Shown: positions 25,981 through 34,626 of the stretch, in pieces
Position numbering within the stretch: position 1 is the first letter of the stretch
Layout: each line of letters starts with the position of its first letter
Notes under the pieces: model-generated
The model's input: the letters and a program-made list of their open reading frames with translations, nothing else
Told to the model about the DNA's origin: nothing
The model's database searches: none
Made by a program: the position numbers and the translations under genes
DNA from: Prevotellamassilia timonensis
Lineage (GTDB): Bacteria > Bacteroidota > Bacteroidia > Bacteroidales > Bacteroidaceae
Length of the DNA: 63,644 nt
Direction: 5' to 3'
Assembly (NCBI RefSeq): GCF_021531665.1
Contig: NZ_JADYUH010000007.1
Coordinates: forward strand, 1 to 63,644

Positions 25981-26606
25981 GTGTGCCGAATAGGCAAGAT
26001 TTTTCTCAGCAACACAGATTCCCTCGAAGAGCAAAAAATGTAGGATGGAAACCACGTTTTTGCATATTTCCGCCCAATCCTACATTTATATTTTTTGCTT
26101 CACCACGACCCTACACACACCGCCGCGAAACCCTACACAATGAAGGGTTTTGTGTAGCATTTACAGACCAAACCCTACACACCTAATATCTCTGATTATC
26201 AATATTTAACCCCGAACTGTGTAGGATTTGCAGGAAATGCATGTACCCTTGAAAAACGTATAGGTTTGAAAGGTGAATACGCGCGCCTCGCGCGCGAAGC
26301 CTATTTCATTTTTTCCTGCGTTCCCTTTTTGCATGCAAAGTGGCACAAGTTTTGCTGTAAGCCCCAACACAATGAGGGCGGTTTGTCAAAATTTATGTTC
26401 TGATACACCGCCATTTCGTGACAAGCGTAAAATCAGCGAAATGAAGGACTAAATGTAGGGCTTGTGTATAGTTTGTATAGTTTTTTCTTACCCCCTTTAT
26501 TTACGTATAGTGTAGCGTTGAAGCGTAGCTAAATGGTTTAGCGGACAGCCATCATCTGCTATTCTTTGAGCGGCGAAGACGCAGCCTCGGCGTGTAGGGT
26601 ATGACG

Positions 26607-26646
26607 AATCGGGGCCGCGTCCAATGTGTGGAACGCGACCCCGATT
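26607..26646. terminator. Strong hairpin downstream of the PepSY-like gene
   Basis: AATCGGGG-CCGCG and CGCGA-CCCCGATT form a long stem (26607-26614 with 26639-26646 plus inner pairs) about 70 bases past the stop of the minus-strand gene at 26716. There is no clear U-run on the minus-strand side, so it may end transcription weakly or simply protect the transcript end. Confidence 0.5.
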
Positions 26647-26715
26647 AAAACACTCACCTCACTTTCAGGGAGGGGAAGACTCCAGTTGGACCGTGTCCGA
26701 CCGGGCGAGGGAATC

Positions 26716-27153
26716 TCAATTGTCAATGTCAATCAGCCGCCCATCCTTGTTGAATGTCAGTTCCAGACCGTTGGAGAGCTTCACCTCCGTCTTTGCACGT
26801 TCGCGCTCAATGCGACAGATGGTTTGTCCGGCATACTTCCGGCTGACGAAAGTGCGGATGATTTCCGGCACAAGGTCCTGCGGCACCGCACCGGTCATTG
26901 TGCTGACCTCGGTCCACAAGCCTTTGCCGTTGAACTCGACCTCTGTTCCGTCTGCAAAAACAACGTCATAGGTTTTACGAGCCACATCGGTGTCCTGTTT
27001 CACCAAGGTGATGGCTTTGTCCGAGAAATAGGTTTGAATGAAAGTTTGTGCTGCCTGCGGCAATTCCTTTTTTGAGATGGGCTTGTCGGCGGAAGCGCAA
27101 GCCGAGATGTGCAAGACGATGAAGCACATCAAGAAAAACAAAGTCTTTTTCAT
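26716..27153 (-). CDS. Periplasmic PepSY-like (DUF2874-type) protein
   Basis: 145 residues with a signal peptide ending in SACASA (possible lipoprotein Cys). Two PepSY-like repeats follow: LPQAAQTFIQTYFSDKAITLVKQ ... YDVVFADGTEVEFNGKGLW, then VPEIIRTFVSRKYAGQTICRIERE ... EVKLSNGLELTFNKDGRLI. This is the common Bacteroides PepSY_like layout; role uncertain, perhaps protease inhibition or ligand binding in the envelope. It lies downstream of the histidine kinase on the same strand, but 410 bases away. Confidence 0.85.
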   Translation of the reverse strand: MKKTLFFLMCFIVLHISACASADKPISKKELPQAAQTFIQTYFSDKAITLVKQDTDVARKTYDVVFADGTEVEFNGKGLWTEVSTMTGAVPQDLVPEIIRTFVSRKYAGQTICRIERERAKTEVKLSNGLELTFNKDGRLIDIDN

Positions 27154-27277
27154 CGTGAGTGGTTATTTTGAAGGTTAAACATAGGGAAGAATCAGCAAGC
27201 ACTTTGAACAAAATTCACCAAGCTCCCAAAGGAGCGAAACAAATGAGGCGTAGGCTGTTTCAAACCTCCGTACGCTG

Positions 27278-27285
27278 CAAAAGTA
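27278..27285 (-). promoter_or_regulatory. Likely promoter of the PepSY-like gene, -7 box
   Basis: TACTTTTG on the minus strand, an exact TAnnTTTG match, 125 bases before the start codon at 27153. The rest of the 27154-27563 gap between this gene and the histidine kinase stop holds nothing else I can recognise. Confidence 0.5.
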
Positions 27286-27563
27286 CCAAGAACGACGAAT
27301 AACTTTTGCCCAACAATTGCAAACAATAACTTAAAAAACAAAATCTTACGTCTCTCGCACCCTACCCGTTTCTTTTGTGGGCGCACTGCCTCACGGAGGC
27401 TTTTCGCGAAAAGGACAGAAACGAAGAACCTTGGAACAGCGACTCACTCACCGTTCCCTTTCACCAACCACAAAACGAAAAGAATCCAAACAGACCGTTG
27501 GTCTTTCTCAAACACCACAAGTTCACAAACGTTTCTATCCCTTGCGCACTTTCCTCTGGGACT

Positions 27564-29303
27564 TCACACATGCAACGAGAAGAGGAACTCAAGCCCACCT
27601 TCCTTGCGATTTCTGACCGAAATCGTGCCACGATGGAAAGACACGGCGTTGCGGACAATGCTCAAGCCCAGACCGGTGCCTCCATCGGCGCGCGTGCGTC
27701 CCCGGTCCACACGATAGAACCTCTCGAAAAGTCGCGGAAGGTGCGACTCCTCAACACCGCAGCCTGTGTCGTAGAAACTGAAATAGGCAAATTCCGAAGT
27801 GACACTGTAGCAGACCACATGAACCTCCACGCCGTGACCGGCATAGCGGACTGCGTTTTCAAGAAGATTTCGGAAGATGGCGTGGACAAGCGTGTAGTTT
27901 CCACGAATCGTCAACTCGGGCAGTTCACTGCAAAAGCGGATGCCGGCTTCTTCCAAAGGATTTGAGAACTCCTCGGCAGCCTCATCCACCACCTGACGGA
28001 TGTCAATTTCTTCGACGGGCATCAATTCTGGCGCCTCTTCCGTTTTTGAAATCAGCGCAACGTCGCGAATGAGGTCCGTCAAACGCAACGTCTGCGCATG
28101 TGCCTTTTGAAGGAAACGGGTTCGCTGCTCCTCGCTCAGATTGGGACACGAGAGGAGCGTTTCCAAATAGCCGGAAATGCTGCTGACGGGGGTGCGAAGT
28201 TCGTGCGTTATGTTGTGGCTCATTTGTTGCTTGAGCAGTCGGTTTTTCTCAGCCTGGGTCACATCGGTCAAAGTGATTTCAAAACTGCCGTCGGCATAGA
28301 CGAGCGTTTGGACGTTGAACGTGACCGACCCCGCCTGAAGCGGGAAACTGAAGACAGGAGCCTCTTCCGTGGAACTGCGCTGCGGCTTCGACAAAGCAAG
28401 GAAATCAACAACAGGCTTGAAATGCGGACTGTCCCAAAGAGCATCCACACAAGGCGTGGGACGATCCAGAATGACGTTCACATATTGCACAAAATGCTGA
28501 TTGGCGTAGAGCGACTTCTTCTCCACACTGAAGATGGCAATGCCTTGGGCAAAATAGTGGAAGTGGCGGAGCAGCTGTTTGCGTTGGGCACGGATGATGC
28601 GCCCGGATTCTTCCAGTTTCCGATACTGTGCCGTCACGCTTCGCGCCACGTCGCCCAGGTCGCCGGAAGGAAAATGCAGGTGGTCATAGTCAACCAGCCC
28701 ACGGTCGGCGGAGCGGACAAAACTGCGCAAAGCCGTCACCGACTTGCTGAACCTGCCTGAGACGAACAAGAGGAGAAGAAGCGCGATGGTGAAAACAAGC
28801 ATCACGAACCACAGGAAAACATTGTCGGCTTGAAGAAAATGACGAATGCGTGCATCATAAGCCGTCGCCATGCGAACGGTGAAAGGACCGCTGCGACGCG
28901 CGAGGTAGAAAAATTCCTTGCCCTCCGTCTCAGAAAAACGAATGTCACTCCCACTGCCACTCTTCTGCGCACTTGCCACTTCGGGGCGGTGAAGATGGTT
29001 CCCCATCTCTTCCACAGCGTGACCACTTGACTCAAAAAGAACCCTGCCCGAGGAATCGATGACCGTCAAACGAACCTCCGACGGCAACAAACGAACGAGC
29101 GAAGAGAGACGAACGGAATCCACACCGGCGGAATCAGGAGAAAGCCCCGCGCCGGAAACGATGTCAGCGTAACTTCCTAAACGCTCTTCCAACAACTCGC
29201 GACGGAATTGCCGCTCGCGGTGATACTGAAACCCGAGAAGCAAAAGAGCGAAAGCTGCAAAAAGGGCTGCGAAATTGAGAAGCAAACGATTGCGGAAAGA
29301 CAT
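27564..29303 (-). CDS. PhoR-like sensor histidine kinase
   Basis: 579 residues: membrane helix about 7-25, a periplasmic domain to about 158, second helix about 160-182, a HAMP-like linker, a PAS-like region (about 240-350), HisKA with phospho-acceptor His367 in SHNITHELRTPVSSI, and HATPase_c with FRNLLENAVRYAG (N box), YDTGCGVEESHLPRLFERFYRVD and GGTGLGLSIV. This is the PhoR/ResE layout. The response regulator gene lies 113 bases upstream. Divergent phosphate-transport genes suggest phosphate sensing (inference). Confidence 0.92.
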   Translation of the reverse strand: MSFRNRLLLNFAALFAAFALLLLGFQYHRERQFRRELLEERLGSYADIVSGAGLSPDSAGVDSVRLSSLVRLLPSEVRLTVIDSSGRVLFESSGHAVEEMGNHLHRPEVASAQKSGSGSDIRFSETEGKEFFYLARRSGPFTVRMATAYDARIRHFLQADNVFLWFVMLVFTIALLLLLFVSGRFSKSVTALRSFVRSADRGLVDYDHLHFPSGDLGDVARSVTAQYRKLEESGRIIRAQRKQLLRHFHYFAQGIAIFSVEKKSLYANQHFVQYVNVILDRPTPCVDALWDSPHFKPVVDFLALSKPQRSSTEEAPVFSFPLQAGSVTFNVQTLVYADGSFEITLTDVTQAEKNRLLKQQMSHNITHELRTPVSSISGYLETLLSCPNLSEEQRTRFLQKAHAQTLRLTDLIRDVALISKTEEAPELMPVEEIDIRQVVDEAAEEFSNPLEEAGIRFCSELPELTIRGNYTLVHAIFRNLLENAVRYAGHGVEVHVVCYSVTSEFAYFSFYDTGCGVEESHLPRLFERFYRVDRGRTRADGGTGLGLSIVRNAVSFHRGTISVRNRKEGGLEFLFSLHV

Positions 29304-29416
29304 GGGCTGAAGGATATGAAGAACGGAACAGGAGGCACCTATTCCACACCTATATTAATTATATAAGTACTTAACGCTGGGATTGAACAAAGCGCACGAA
29401 CGCCGGCGCATGAGCC

Positions 29417-30091
29417 TCACGCTTCAAAACAGTAGCCGTAGCCTTGACGGTTGCTGATTCGGTTGCCCTCCTCGCCAAGTTTGCGGCGCACGCGGGCAAT
29501 GTGGACATCCACCGTGCGGTCCAAAACATAGCAGTCGTCAGGCCACACTTCAGCAAGAATCTCTTCGCGTGAAAAGACGCGCCCGGGCTGCTTCGCCAAA
29601 CAACTGAGGATGCCAAACTCCTTGGGAGAAAGGCGCACGTCCTCAGTGCCGACGGTGACCACCTTGCGACCGAAATCAACAACCATGCCTCCCACGGTGA
29701 ACGAAGCAGGATGCGAGTTGCGCACGCTCCGACGAAGCATCGCTCCAATGCGGGCAAGCACGACCTGAAGGGAGAAGGGCTTCGCAATGTAGTCGTCGCC
29801 GCCGGCGGAGAAACCGGTGAGAAGGTCGCGTTCGGCATCGCGCGCGGTCAGAAAAATGATGGGAATCAAGTTGTGTTGCTCCTTGCGCAATTTTTCAGCC
29901 AACTGGAAGCCCGACATGCCTCCCAGCATGACGTCAAGCAAAATCAACTCGTGGTCCGGGCGCAGTTTTTCCAAAGCTTCTTCCGCGCTCTCTGCCGTGT
30001 CAGCCACATAGCCGGCATTTTCCAAATTGCACTGAAGAATCTCTCTCAAATCGGGTTCATCATCTACCACCAAGATTCGATGTCTGTTCAT
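29417..30091 (-). CDS. PhoB/OmpR-type response regulator
   Basis: 224 residues: receiver domain with acidic pair near residues 10-11 (VVDDEPD), phospho-acceptor Asp53 (LILLDVML) and Lys in IAKPFS; then a winged-helix DNA-binding domain (LSPKEFGILSCLAKQPGRVFSREEIL ... RTVDVHIARVRRKLG). Start at 30091 gives the standard N-terminus; the frame is open further upstream. It pairs with the downstream kinase and is the likely reader of the hexamer array at 30253-30291 before pit (inference). Confidence 0.93.
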   Translation of the reverse strand: MNRHRILVVDDEPDLREILQCNLENAGYVADTAESAEEALEKLRPDHELILLDVMLGGMSGFQLAEKLRKEQHNLIPIIFLTARDAERDLLTGFSAGGDDYIAKPFSLQVVLARIGAMLRRSVRNSHPASFTVGGMVVDFGRKVVTVGTEDVRLSPKEFGILSCLAKQPGRVFSREEILAEVWPDDCYVLDRTVDVHIARVRRKLGEEGNRISNRQGYGYCFEA

Positions 30092-30252
30092 GAGAAACAA
30101 AATTAGGATTAAGAAAAGACGGGAAAACTGACGTTTCACCGTCGGGAACGGAAGCACAAAGTTCCATTCTCGGGTGCAAGTTTAAACTTTTTCAAAGACT
30201 GCCGCGACACGCGCTCGGTTAATTTTTTATGAAGAAACAGAAGTTTTTCGCC

Positions 30253-30291
30253 TTAACACTTTCTTCACAGGTTTGTAACAAGAACGATACA
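30253..30291 (+). promoter_or_regulatory. Pho-box-like direct repeats upstream of pit
   Basis: Four hexamers with an exact 11-base period: TTAACA (30253), TTCACA (30264), GTAACA (30275), GATACA (30286), each separated by 5 bases. The spacing and the first two hexamers match the TT(A/C/T)A(C/T)A repeats bound by PhoP/PhoB-type regulators. The array ends 9 bases before the -7 box of pit, replacing a -33 element as activator sites often do. Confidence 0.6.
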
Positions 30292-30300
30292 CTCCTCCCC

Positions 30301-30308
30301 TACTTTTG
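30301..30308 (+). promoter_or_regulatory. Likely pit-porin promoter, -7 box
   Basis: TACTTTTG matches TAnnTTTG exactly. It is 99 bases before the pit ATG and directly follows the hexamer array at 30253-30291. The remainder of the 30092-30407 gap shows only a weaker minus-strand box (TAAACTTG, about 30177-30184) that could serve the response regulator. Confidence 0.6.
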
Positions 30309-30407
30309 CATCGCCTCTTGAAGTCCGCTCTCGCGAAATCAAAGAAACGTGGAACGGCGTTTGAGAACAATAAAAAACTCAAAATATAAACTAATCTCAT
30401 TTTCATT

Positions 30408-32669
30408 ATGGAATGGATTTACCCTTCAATGGTTGTCTTTTTGTTTGTGCTCGCCGCTTTTGACCTTTGGGTCGGCGTGAGCAACGACGCGGTGAATTTT
30501 CTCAACTCCGCAATCGGCTCGCGGGCAGCAAAGTTCAAAACGCTTCTCTTCATTGCAGGCATCGGCGTCTTTGCAGGCTGTGCCCTCAGCAACGGAATGA
30601 TGGACATCGCCCGACACGGCATCTTTTCACCACAATATTTCACTTTCCGAGAAGTGATGCTCATCTTCCTCGCCGTCATGGCTACGGACATCGTTCTCCT
30701 GGACGTGTTCAACACCTTTGGCATGCCGACGTCCACAACGGTCAGCATGGTCTTCGAACTTCTCGGCGCTTCCTTCGCCTTTGTCATCGTGAAAATGGCA
30801 ACTGACGGCGCAGCGCTCGGCATGGGCGACTATCTCAACACCTCAAAAGCGTTGGAGGTCATCATCGGTATCTTCATGAGCGTACCAATCGCCTTCTTCA
30901 CCGGAATGGTGGTGCAATATCTCGCACGCGTCCTCTTCACCTTCCAACTCCAAAAGGCGGGCGCACTGAAAACTGCCCTCTACGGAGGATTCGCTCTGAC
31001 CGCCATCCTCTATTTCATGCTCTTCAAAGGACTCAAAGACCTTTCCTTCATGAATGCCGAGGTGAAAGATTTCATTCACATTCACACCGCAACCATCCTT
31101 GCAGTCGTCTTTGTCGCAGCGACACTGCTGATGTGGGGACTGAAACTACTTCGCGTCAACGTTTTGAGAGTCGTTGTGCTCTCAGGAACGTTCGCGCTTG
31201 CCACCGCCTTCGCCGGAAACGACCTGGTGAACTTCATCGGTGTGCCGCTTGCCGGACTCTCTTCTTGGATGGACTTCTCCAACAACGGACTGGAAGCGGG
31301 GCCGGAACTCTATCGCATGGCTTCACTCACGGAATCAGCCAAGACTCCGCTCATCTTCCTCATCGGTGCCGGCGCACTGATGGTTTTCTCCCTGGTAACT
31401 TCCAAGAAGGCACGCCGAGTCGTTGAAACGGAAGTCGGACTCTCCCGCAGCGATGAAGGAGACGAAATGTTTGGTACGTCAAAAGTGGCAAGAAGTCTTG
31501 TCAGATGGGGAAACTCCGTGGGACAAAGCTTGTCCAAAATGATTCCTGAAAGAACAGGACGCTGGCTGGACGGGCGTTTCCGCCGCCCCTCTGTTGCCGC
31601 CCCCAACGCTGCAGCCTACGACCTCTGTCGCGCCTCCGTCAATCTTTGCGTGGCTTCCCTCTTGATTGCACTCGGCACAACGCTCAAGTTGCCGCTCTCA
31701 ACCACCTTCGTCACTTTCATGGTTGCCATGGGTTCTTCGCTCTCTGACCGAGCTTGGAGCAGAGAAAGTGCAGTGTTCCGCATCACCGGCGTGCTGACCG
31801 TCATCGGCGGTTGGTTCATCACAGCGGGCGTCGCTTTCACCCTCGCCTTCTTCGTAGCGACCGCCATGAACTTCGGAGGCATCATCGTCATTGTCCTCAT
31901 CGTCGCAGCAGGCATCTTTGCCATCATTCGCAGCCAGAAAAAATTCGCACAAAAGCAAAAAGAACTCGTGCAGCAAGGCGACATGCTCTTCACTCAAATG
32001 TGGCACGTCACGGATCGCACACTCATCATCCCCATGCTTGAGCGCCACATCCACATGAGCGTGGCAGGAGTTCTTGAAGACTATGCCAAACTCTGGACCG
32101 AAACTGCCGACGCGCTGAAAGAAGAGAACCTCAAAACGCTGCGCCACACGCAAAGAGAACTGACTCAGTCCAAACGAACGCTGAAAAACCTGCGACGCAG
32201 AGAAGCCCTCTGCCTCCGACGCGCCGAGCCCGCGCTGACGGCTGTGAAACTGAGCACACCCTTCCATCTGATTCACAACTCGCTCCTGCAGATTCGCTAC
32301 GGTCTCGTCCGCATGGCGGAGCCTTGCTTGGAACATGTGGACAATCACTTCACGCCGCCCGAGGAAAAACTCTCCGAAAAATATGAGAAACTCATTGAAA
32401 AAGCGGCTTCCATCATGGTGCTCACCGCGCAAGACTTGCGAGACGCACGCCAAGATGAGAATGCGCAACGATGGGCAATGATGACCGAAACGAAGAAAGA
32501 ACTGGAAGAACTCTACGTGGAAGTCAGCGTCAGCACCCGCGTCCCGGGCACGAACCTGACCGCAGCGACCCTGCTCTTGCACCTCATCCAAGAAGCGCAA
32601 CAGATTCTCAGCGAAATGAAACGACTCCAAAAACACATCGAAAAATTCCACCAAGCCCAAATCTCATAG
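30408..32669 (+). CDS. PiT-family inorganic phosphate transporter with PhoU-like C-terminus
   Basis: 753 residues. The N-terminal two thirds have PiT repeats: LWVGVSNDAVNFLNSAIGSRAA (about 22-44) and a second half containing ASVNLCVASLLIALGTTLKLPLSTTFVTFMVAMG, with roughly a dozen membrane helices. The last ~200 residues are soluble and helical (YAKLWTETADALKEENLKTLRHTQRELTQSKRTLKNLRRRE), like a PhoU-type regulatory domain. The porin gene follows 50 bases after the stop. Probably phosphate uptake across the inner membrane driven by cation symport (family knowledge). Confidence 0.92.
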   Translation: MEWIYPSMVVFLFVLAAFDLWVGVSNDAVNFLNSAIGSRAAKFKTLLFIAGIGVFAGCALSNGMMDIARHGIFSPQYFTFREVMLIFLAVMATDIVLLDVFNTFGMPTSTTVSMVFELLGASFAFVIVKMATDGAALGMGDYLNTSKALEVIIGIFMSVPIAFFTGMVVQYLARVLFTFQLQKAGALKTALYGGFALTAILYFMLFKGLKDLSFMNAEVKDFIHIHTATILAVVFVAATLLMWGLKLLRVNVLRVVVLSGTFALATAFAGNDLVNFIGVPLAGLSSWMDFSNNGLEAGPELYRMASLTESAKTPLIFLIGAGALMVFSLVTSKKARRVVETEVGLSRSDEGDEMFGTSKVARSLVRWGNSVGQSLSKMIPERTGRWLDGRFRRPSVAAPNAAAYDLCRASVNLCVASLLIALGTTLKLPLSTTFVTFMVAMGSSLSDRAWSRESAVFRITGVLTVIGGWFITAGVAFTLAFFVATAMNFGGIIVIVLIVAAGIFAIIRSQKKFAQKQKELVQQGDMLFTQMWHVTDRTLIIPMLERHIHMSVAGVLEDYAKLWTETADALKEENLKTLRHTQRELTQSKRTLKNLRRREALCLRRAEPALTAVKLSTPFHLIHNSLLQIRYGLVRMAEPCLEHVDNHFTPPEEKLSEKYEKLIEKAASIMVLTAQDLRDARQDENAQRWAMMTETKKELEELYVEVSVSTRVPGTNLTAATLLLHLIQEAQQILSEMKRLQKHIEKFHQAQIS

Positions 32670-32719
32670 TTCAACTCACTGATTCAAGGCAAAAAACTCT
32701 GACCATACATTATATAATT

Positions 32720-33775
32720 ATGCACCTGAAACAACTTTCGCGCGGTTTCCTTCTCGCCGCCCTGACCCTGCTCGCGCCCACCGCTCTTCACGCGGAAACG
32801 AAAGACAGCACTGCCACCGCCCACCGAGGACTGCCCGACTGGTTCCCCAATCTCAGCGGAACGATTCGAGCAAAGGTTGAATGCCAAACCGAACAAGGCG
32901 AAAGTCGCTTTGAGGTGCGCACCGCAAGACTGGCTTTGGACGGAAAGGTGACGGACAACGTCATCTACAAAGCGGAGATTGACCTCTCTGACGAAGGCAG
33001 AATCCGAATGCTTGACGCCTACGGCGGCATGAAATGGGAAGAAACGAAACTCCTTCTCGGACAAATGCGCGTGCCTTTCAGCATTGACGCCCACCGCTCC
33101 CCGCACCTGCAATATTTTGCAAACCGCTCGTTCATCGCAAAGCAAGTCGGCAACGTGCGAGACGTGGGGCTCTGCGGCGCCTATGAACCCCGAAACACAG
33201 GACTTAAACTCGAAGCCGGACTTTTTAACGGCTCGGGGCTCACAGACCAAAAGGACTATTGGACACGCTCCCTGAATTTCTCCGCAAAGGCACAGTACAA
33301 ACCCTTCAAGGGGCTGACGCTTCAAGCCTCCATGCAGAAAATCTCACCCAAGGCGGGCAAGGTCTGGCTCTATGATGGCGGCGCGACGCTGAAACTTAAA
33401 CGTTGGACACTGGAGGCAGAATATTTGCGGAAAGTCTATGCTCACAACGCCTTTCCTGCTGTGAACGCCGTGGACGCTTTTATCTGCTACGATTTGCCGC
33501 TGAAAAAAACTTTCCGCAAGATGAGTTTTCTTTGCCGCTTTGACGCGATGGGAGACCACGCCGACGGTGAACCAGATGAAAACGGCAATTTCAAACTGAC
33601 CGACGGCGAAAGAAAACGCCTCACCGGAGGCATCACGCTCAGCATGGGAAAGAAAATGAATGCGGACATCCGCATCAACTACGAGAAGTATTTCTACAAA
33701 AACGACGCGCTGGCGAAACGCTCCGAGAGAGACAAAGCCGTCATTGAACTTGTGCTGCATTTCCCGAACAAATGA
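32720..33775 (+). CDS. OprO/OprP-type outer-membrane porin
   Basis: 351 residues with signal peptide 1-25 (LLAALTLLAPTALHA) and a beta-barrel of the Porin_O_P type: alternating strands, LDGKVTDNVIYKAEIDLSDEGRIRMLDAYGGM, LLGQMRVPFSIDAHRSPHLQYFANRSF, and a terminal strand ending in an aromatic-rich VIELVLHFPNK. Pseudomonas relatives take up phosphate and pyrophosphate. Located just after pit in the same transcript and closed by a terminator, so it likely delivers phosphate to the periplasm. The frame is open into pit, but the start at 32720 gives a proper signal sequence. Confidence 0.88.
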   Translation: MHLKQLSRGFLLAALTLLAPTALHAETKDSTATAHRGLPDWFPNLSGTIRAKVECQTEQGESRFEVRTARLALDGKVTDNVIYKAEIDLSDEGRIRMLDAYGGMKWEETKLLLGQMRVPFSIDAHRSPHLQYFANRSFIAKQVGNVRDVGLCGAYEPRNTGLKLEAGLFNGSGLTDQKDYWTRSLNFSAKAQYKPFKGLTLQASMQKISPKAGKVWLYDGGATLKLKRWTLEAEYLRKVYAHNAFPAVNAVDAFICYDLPLKKTFRKMSFLCRFDAMGDHADGEPDENGNFKLTDGERKRLTGGITLSMGKKMNADIRINYEKYFYKNDALAKRSERDKAVIELVLHFPNK

Positions 33776-33833
33776 AAAAGCGCGAAGCGCCGCCAGAAGA
33801 ACTTTCCACAGAATTGGAAACTCTGCTGCTCAG

Positions 33834-33877
33834 AACTGCCCACTCTTTCAGAAAAAAGTATGGGCAGTTTTTCTTTA
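33834..33877 (+). terminator. Rho-independent terminator after the porin gene
   Basis: Perfect 9-bp arms AACTGCCCA and TGGGCAGTT, 18-base loop, followed by TTTTTCTTT. It closes the pit-porin unit. Confidence 0.9.
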
Positions 33878-33912
33878 TCGGCTCCTAAAACCGTGAGAAA
33901 TAGAAAAAACTG

Positions 33913-33920
33913 TAATTTTG
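33913..33920 (+). promoter_or_regulatory. Likely promoter of the purH-mre operon, -7 box
   Basis: TAATTTTG, an exact TAnnTTTG match, 43 bases before the purH-like ATG and just after the terminator at 33834-33877. It could drive the whole block through rodA, since no terminator is visible before 40554. Confidence 0.6.
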
Positions 33921-33963
33921 CAGGGAAATATACTCATCCACTAAAAATCTAAGCACAAACAAC

Positions 33964-34569
33964 ATGGCGGAACAAAAACGCATCCAAAGAGCTCTCGTCT
34001 CAGTTTTCCACAAAGACGGACTTGAAGCACTGCTCAAAAAATTGCACGAAGAAGGAGTTTCTCTCATCTCCACAGGCGGTACGCACAAGTTCATTGAATC
34101 CATCGGACTTCCTTGCGAAAGAGTGGAAGACCTCACCTCCTACCCCTCCATCCTCGGTGGTCGCGTCAAAACGCTGCACCCGAAAGTTTCCGGAGGCATC
34201 CTTGCACGTCGCGAAAACGCCGAAGACCGCGAAGAAATGAAACGCTATGACATCCCCGAAATAGACCTCGTCATCGTGGACCTTTACCCCTTCACGCAAA
34301 CTGTCAAAGAAGGAGCCGGCGAAGCAGACATCATCGAGAAGATTGACATCGGCGGCATCACGCTCATCCGAGCAGCAGCCAAAAACTTCAAGGACGTCGT
34401 CATCGTTCCTTCAAAGGCGGAATACGCTACGCTCATGGACATCCTCGCCCGCCGCGGCGCCGTCACCGAACTCAGCGAGCGCAAACAGTTTGCAGAGAGA
34501 GCCTTCGCCGTCAGCAGCGCCTACGACACCGCCATTCACGAGTGGTTTGCAGAACAAACTAAGGCGTGA
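33964..34569 (+). CDS. purH: IMP cyclohydrolase, single-domain PurH
   Basis: Closes the ring of FAICAR to IMP, the last step of purine synthesis. The 201 residues match the N-terminal (MGS-fold) domain of bifunctional PurH: ALVSVFHKDGLEALL, LISTGGTHKFIE, LGGRVKTLHPKVSGGIL, VDLYPF, EKIDIGGITLIRAAAKN. The usual ~300-residue AICAR-transformylase domain is absent and mreB starts 57 bases after the stop. A separate transformylase must exist elsewhere if the pathway is complete. The position before mreB is conserved in Bacteroidales. Confidence 0.92.
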   Translation: MAEQKRIQRALVSVFHKDGLEALLKKLHEEGVSLISTGGTHKFIESIGLPCERVEDLTSYPSILGGRVKTLHPKVSGGILARRENAEDREEMKRYDIPEIDLVIVDLYPFTQTVKEGAGEADIIEKIDIGGITLIRAAAKNFKDVVIVPSKAEYATLMDILARRGAVTELSERKQFAERAFAVSSAYDTAIHEWFAEQTKA

Positions 34570-34626
34570 AACAAAAACCAGAGAACATAACCCGAAACTG
34601 AATCACAGCAAACCTTCTTTAAATCT

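Larger units (their letters stand above)
25532..26514. repeat. Composite repeat element with 61-bp terminal inverted repeats (locus B)
   Basis: The segment 25532-25592 (TACACTATACGTAAATAAA...CCCTACAT) returns as its near-perfect reverse complement at 26453-26514, so about 0.98 kb is enclosed by 61/62-bp inverted repeats. Inside, in order: CCCTACACA motifs, a 23-bp array (25682-25797), a 22-bp array (25804-25980), a hairpin AATGTAGGAT/ATCCTACATT (26037-26086), CCCTACACA hairpins (about 26130-26229) and CTTGAAAAACGTATAGG. Most of the right half also occurs at 118-590. The left end is partly repeated at 61384-61445. No credible gene is inside; only short frames of repeat sequence. Confidence 0.75.

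Noticed and set aside
26607-26646. Hairpin considered as a tRNA or small RNA gene
   Set aside because: A single long stem only; no cloverleaf, and it sits where a 3'-end hairpin is expected.
32471-32719. Upstream extension of the porin into pit
   Set aside because: The extension overlaps pit out of frame and hides a perfect signal peptide starting at 32720.
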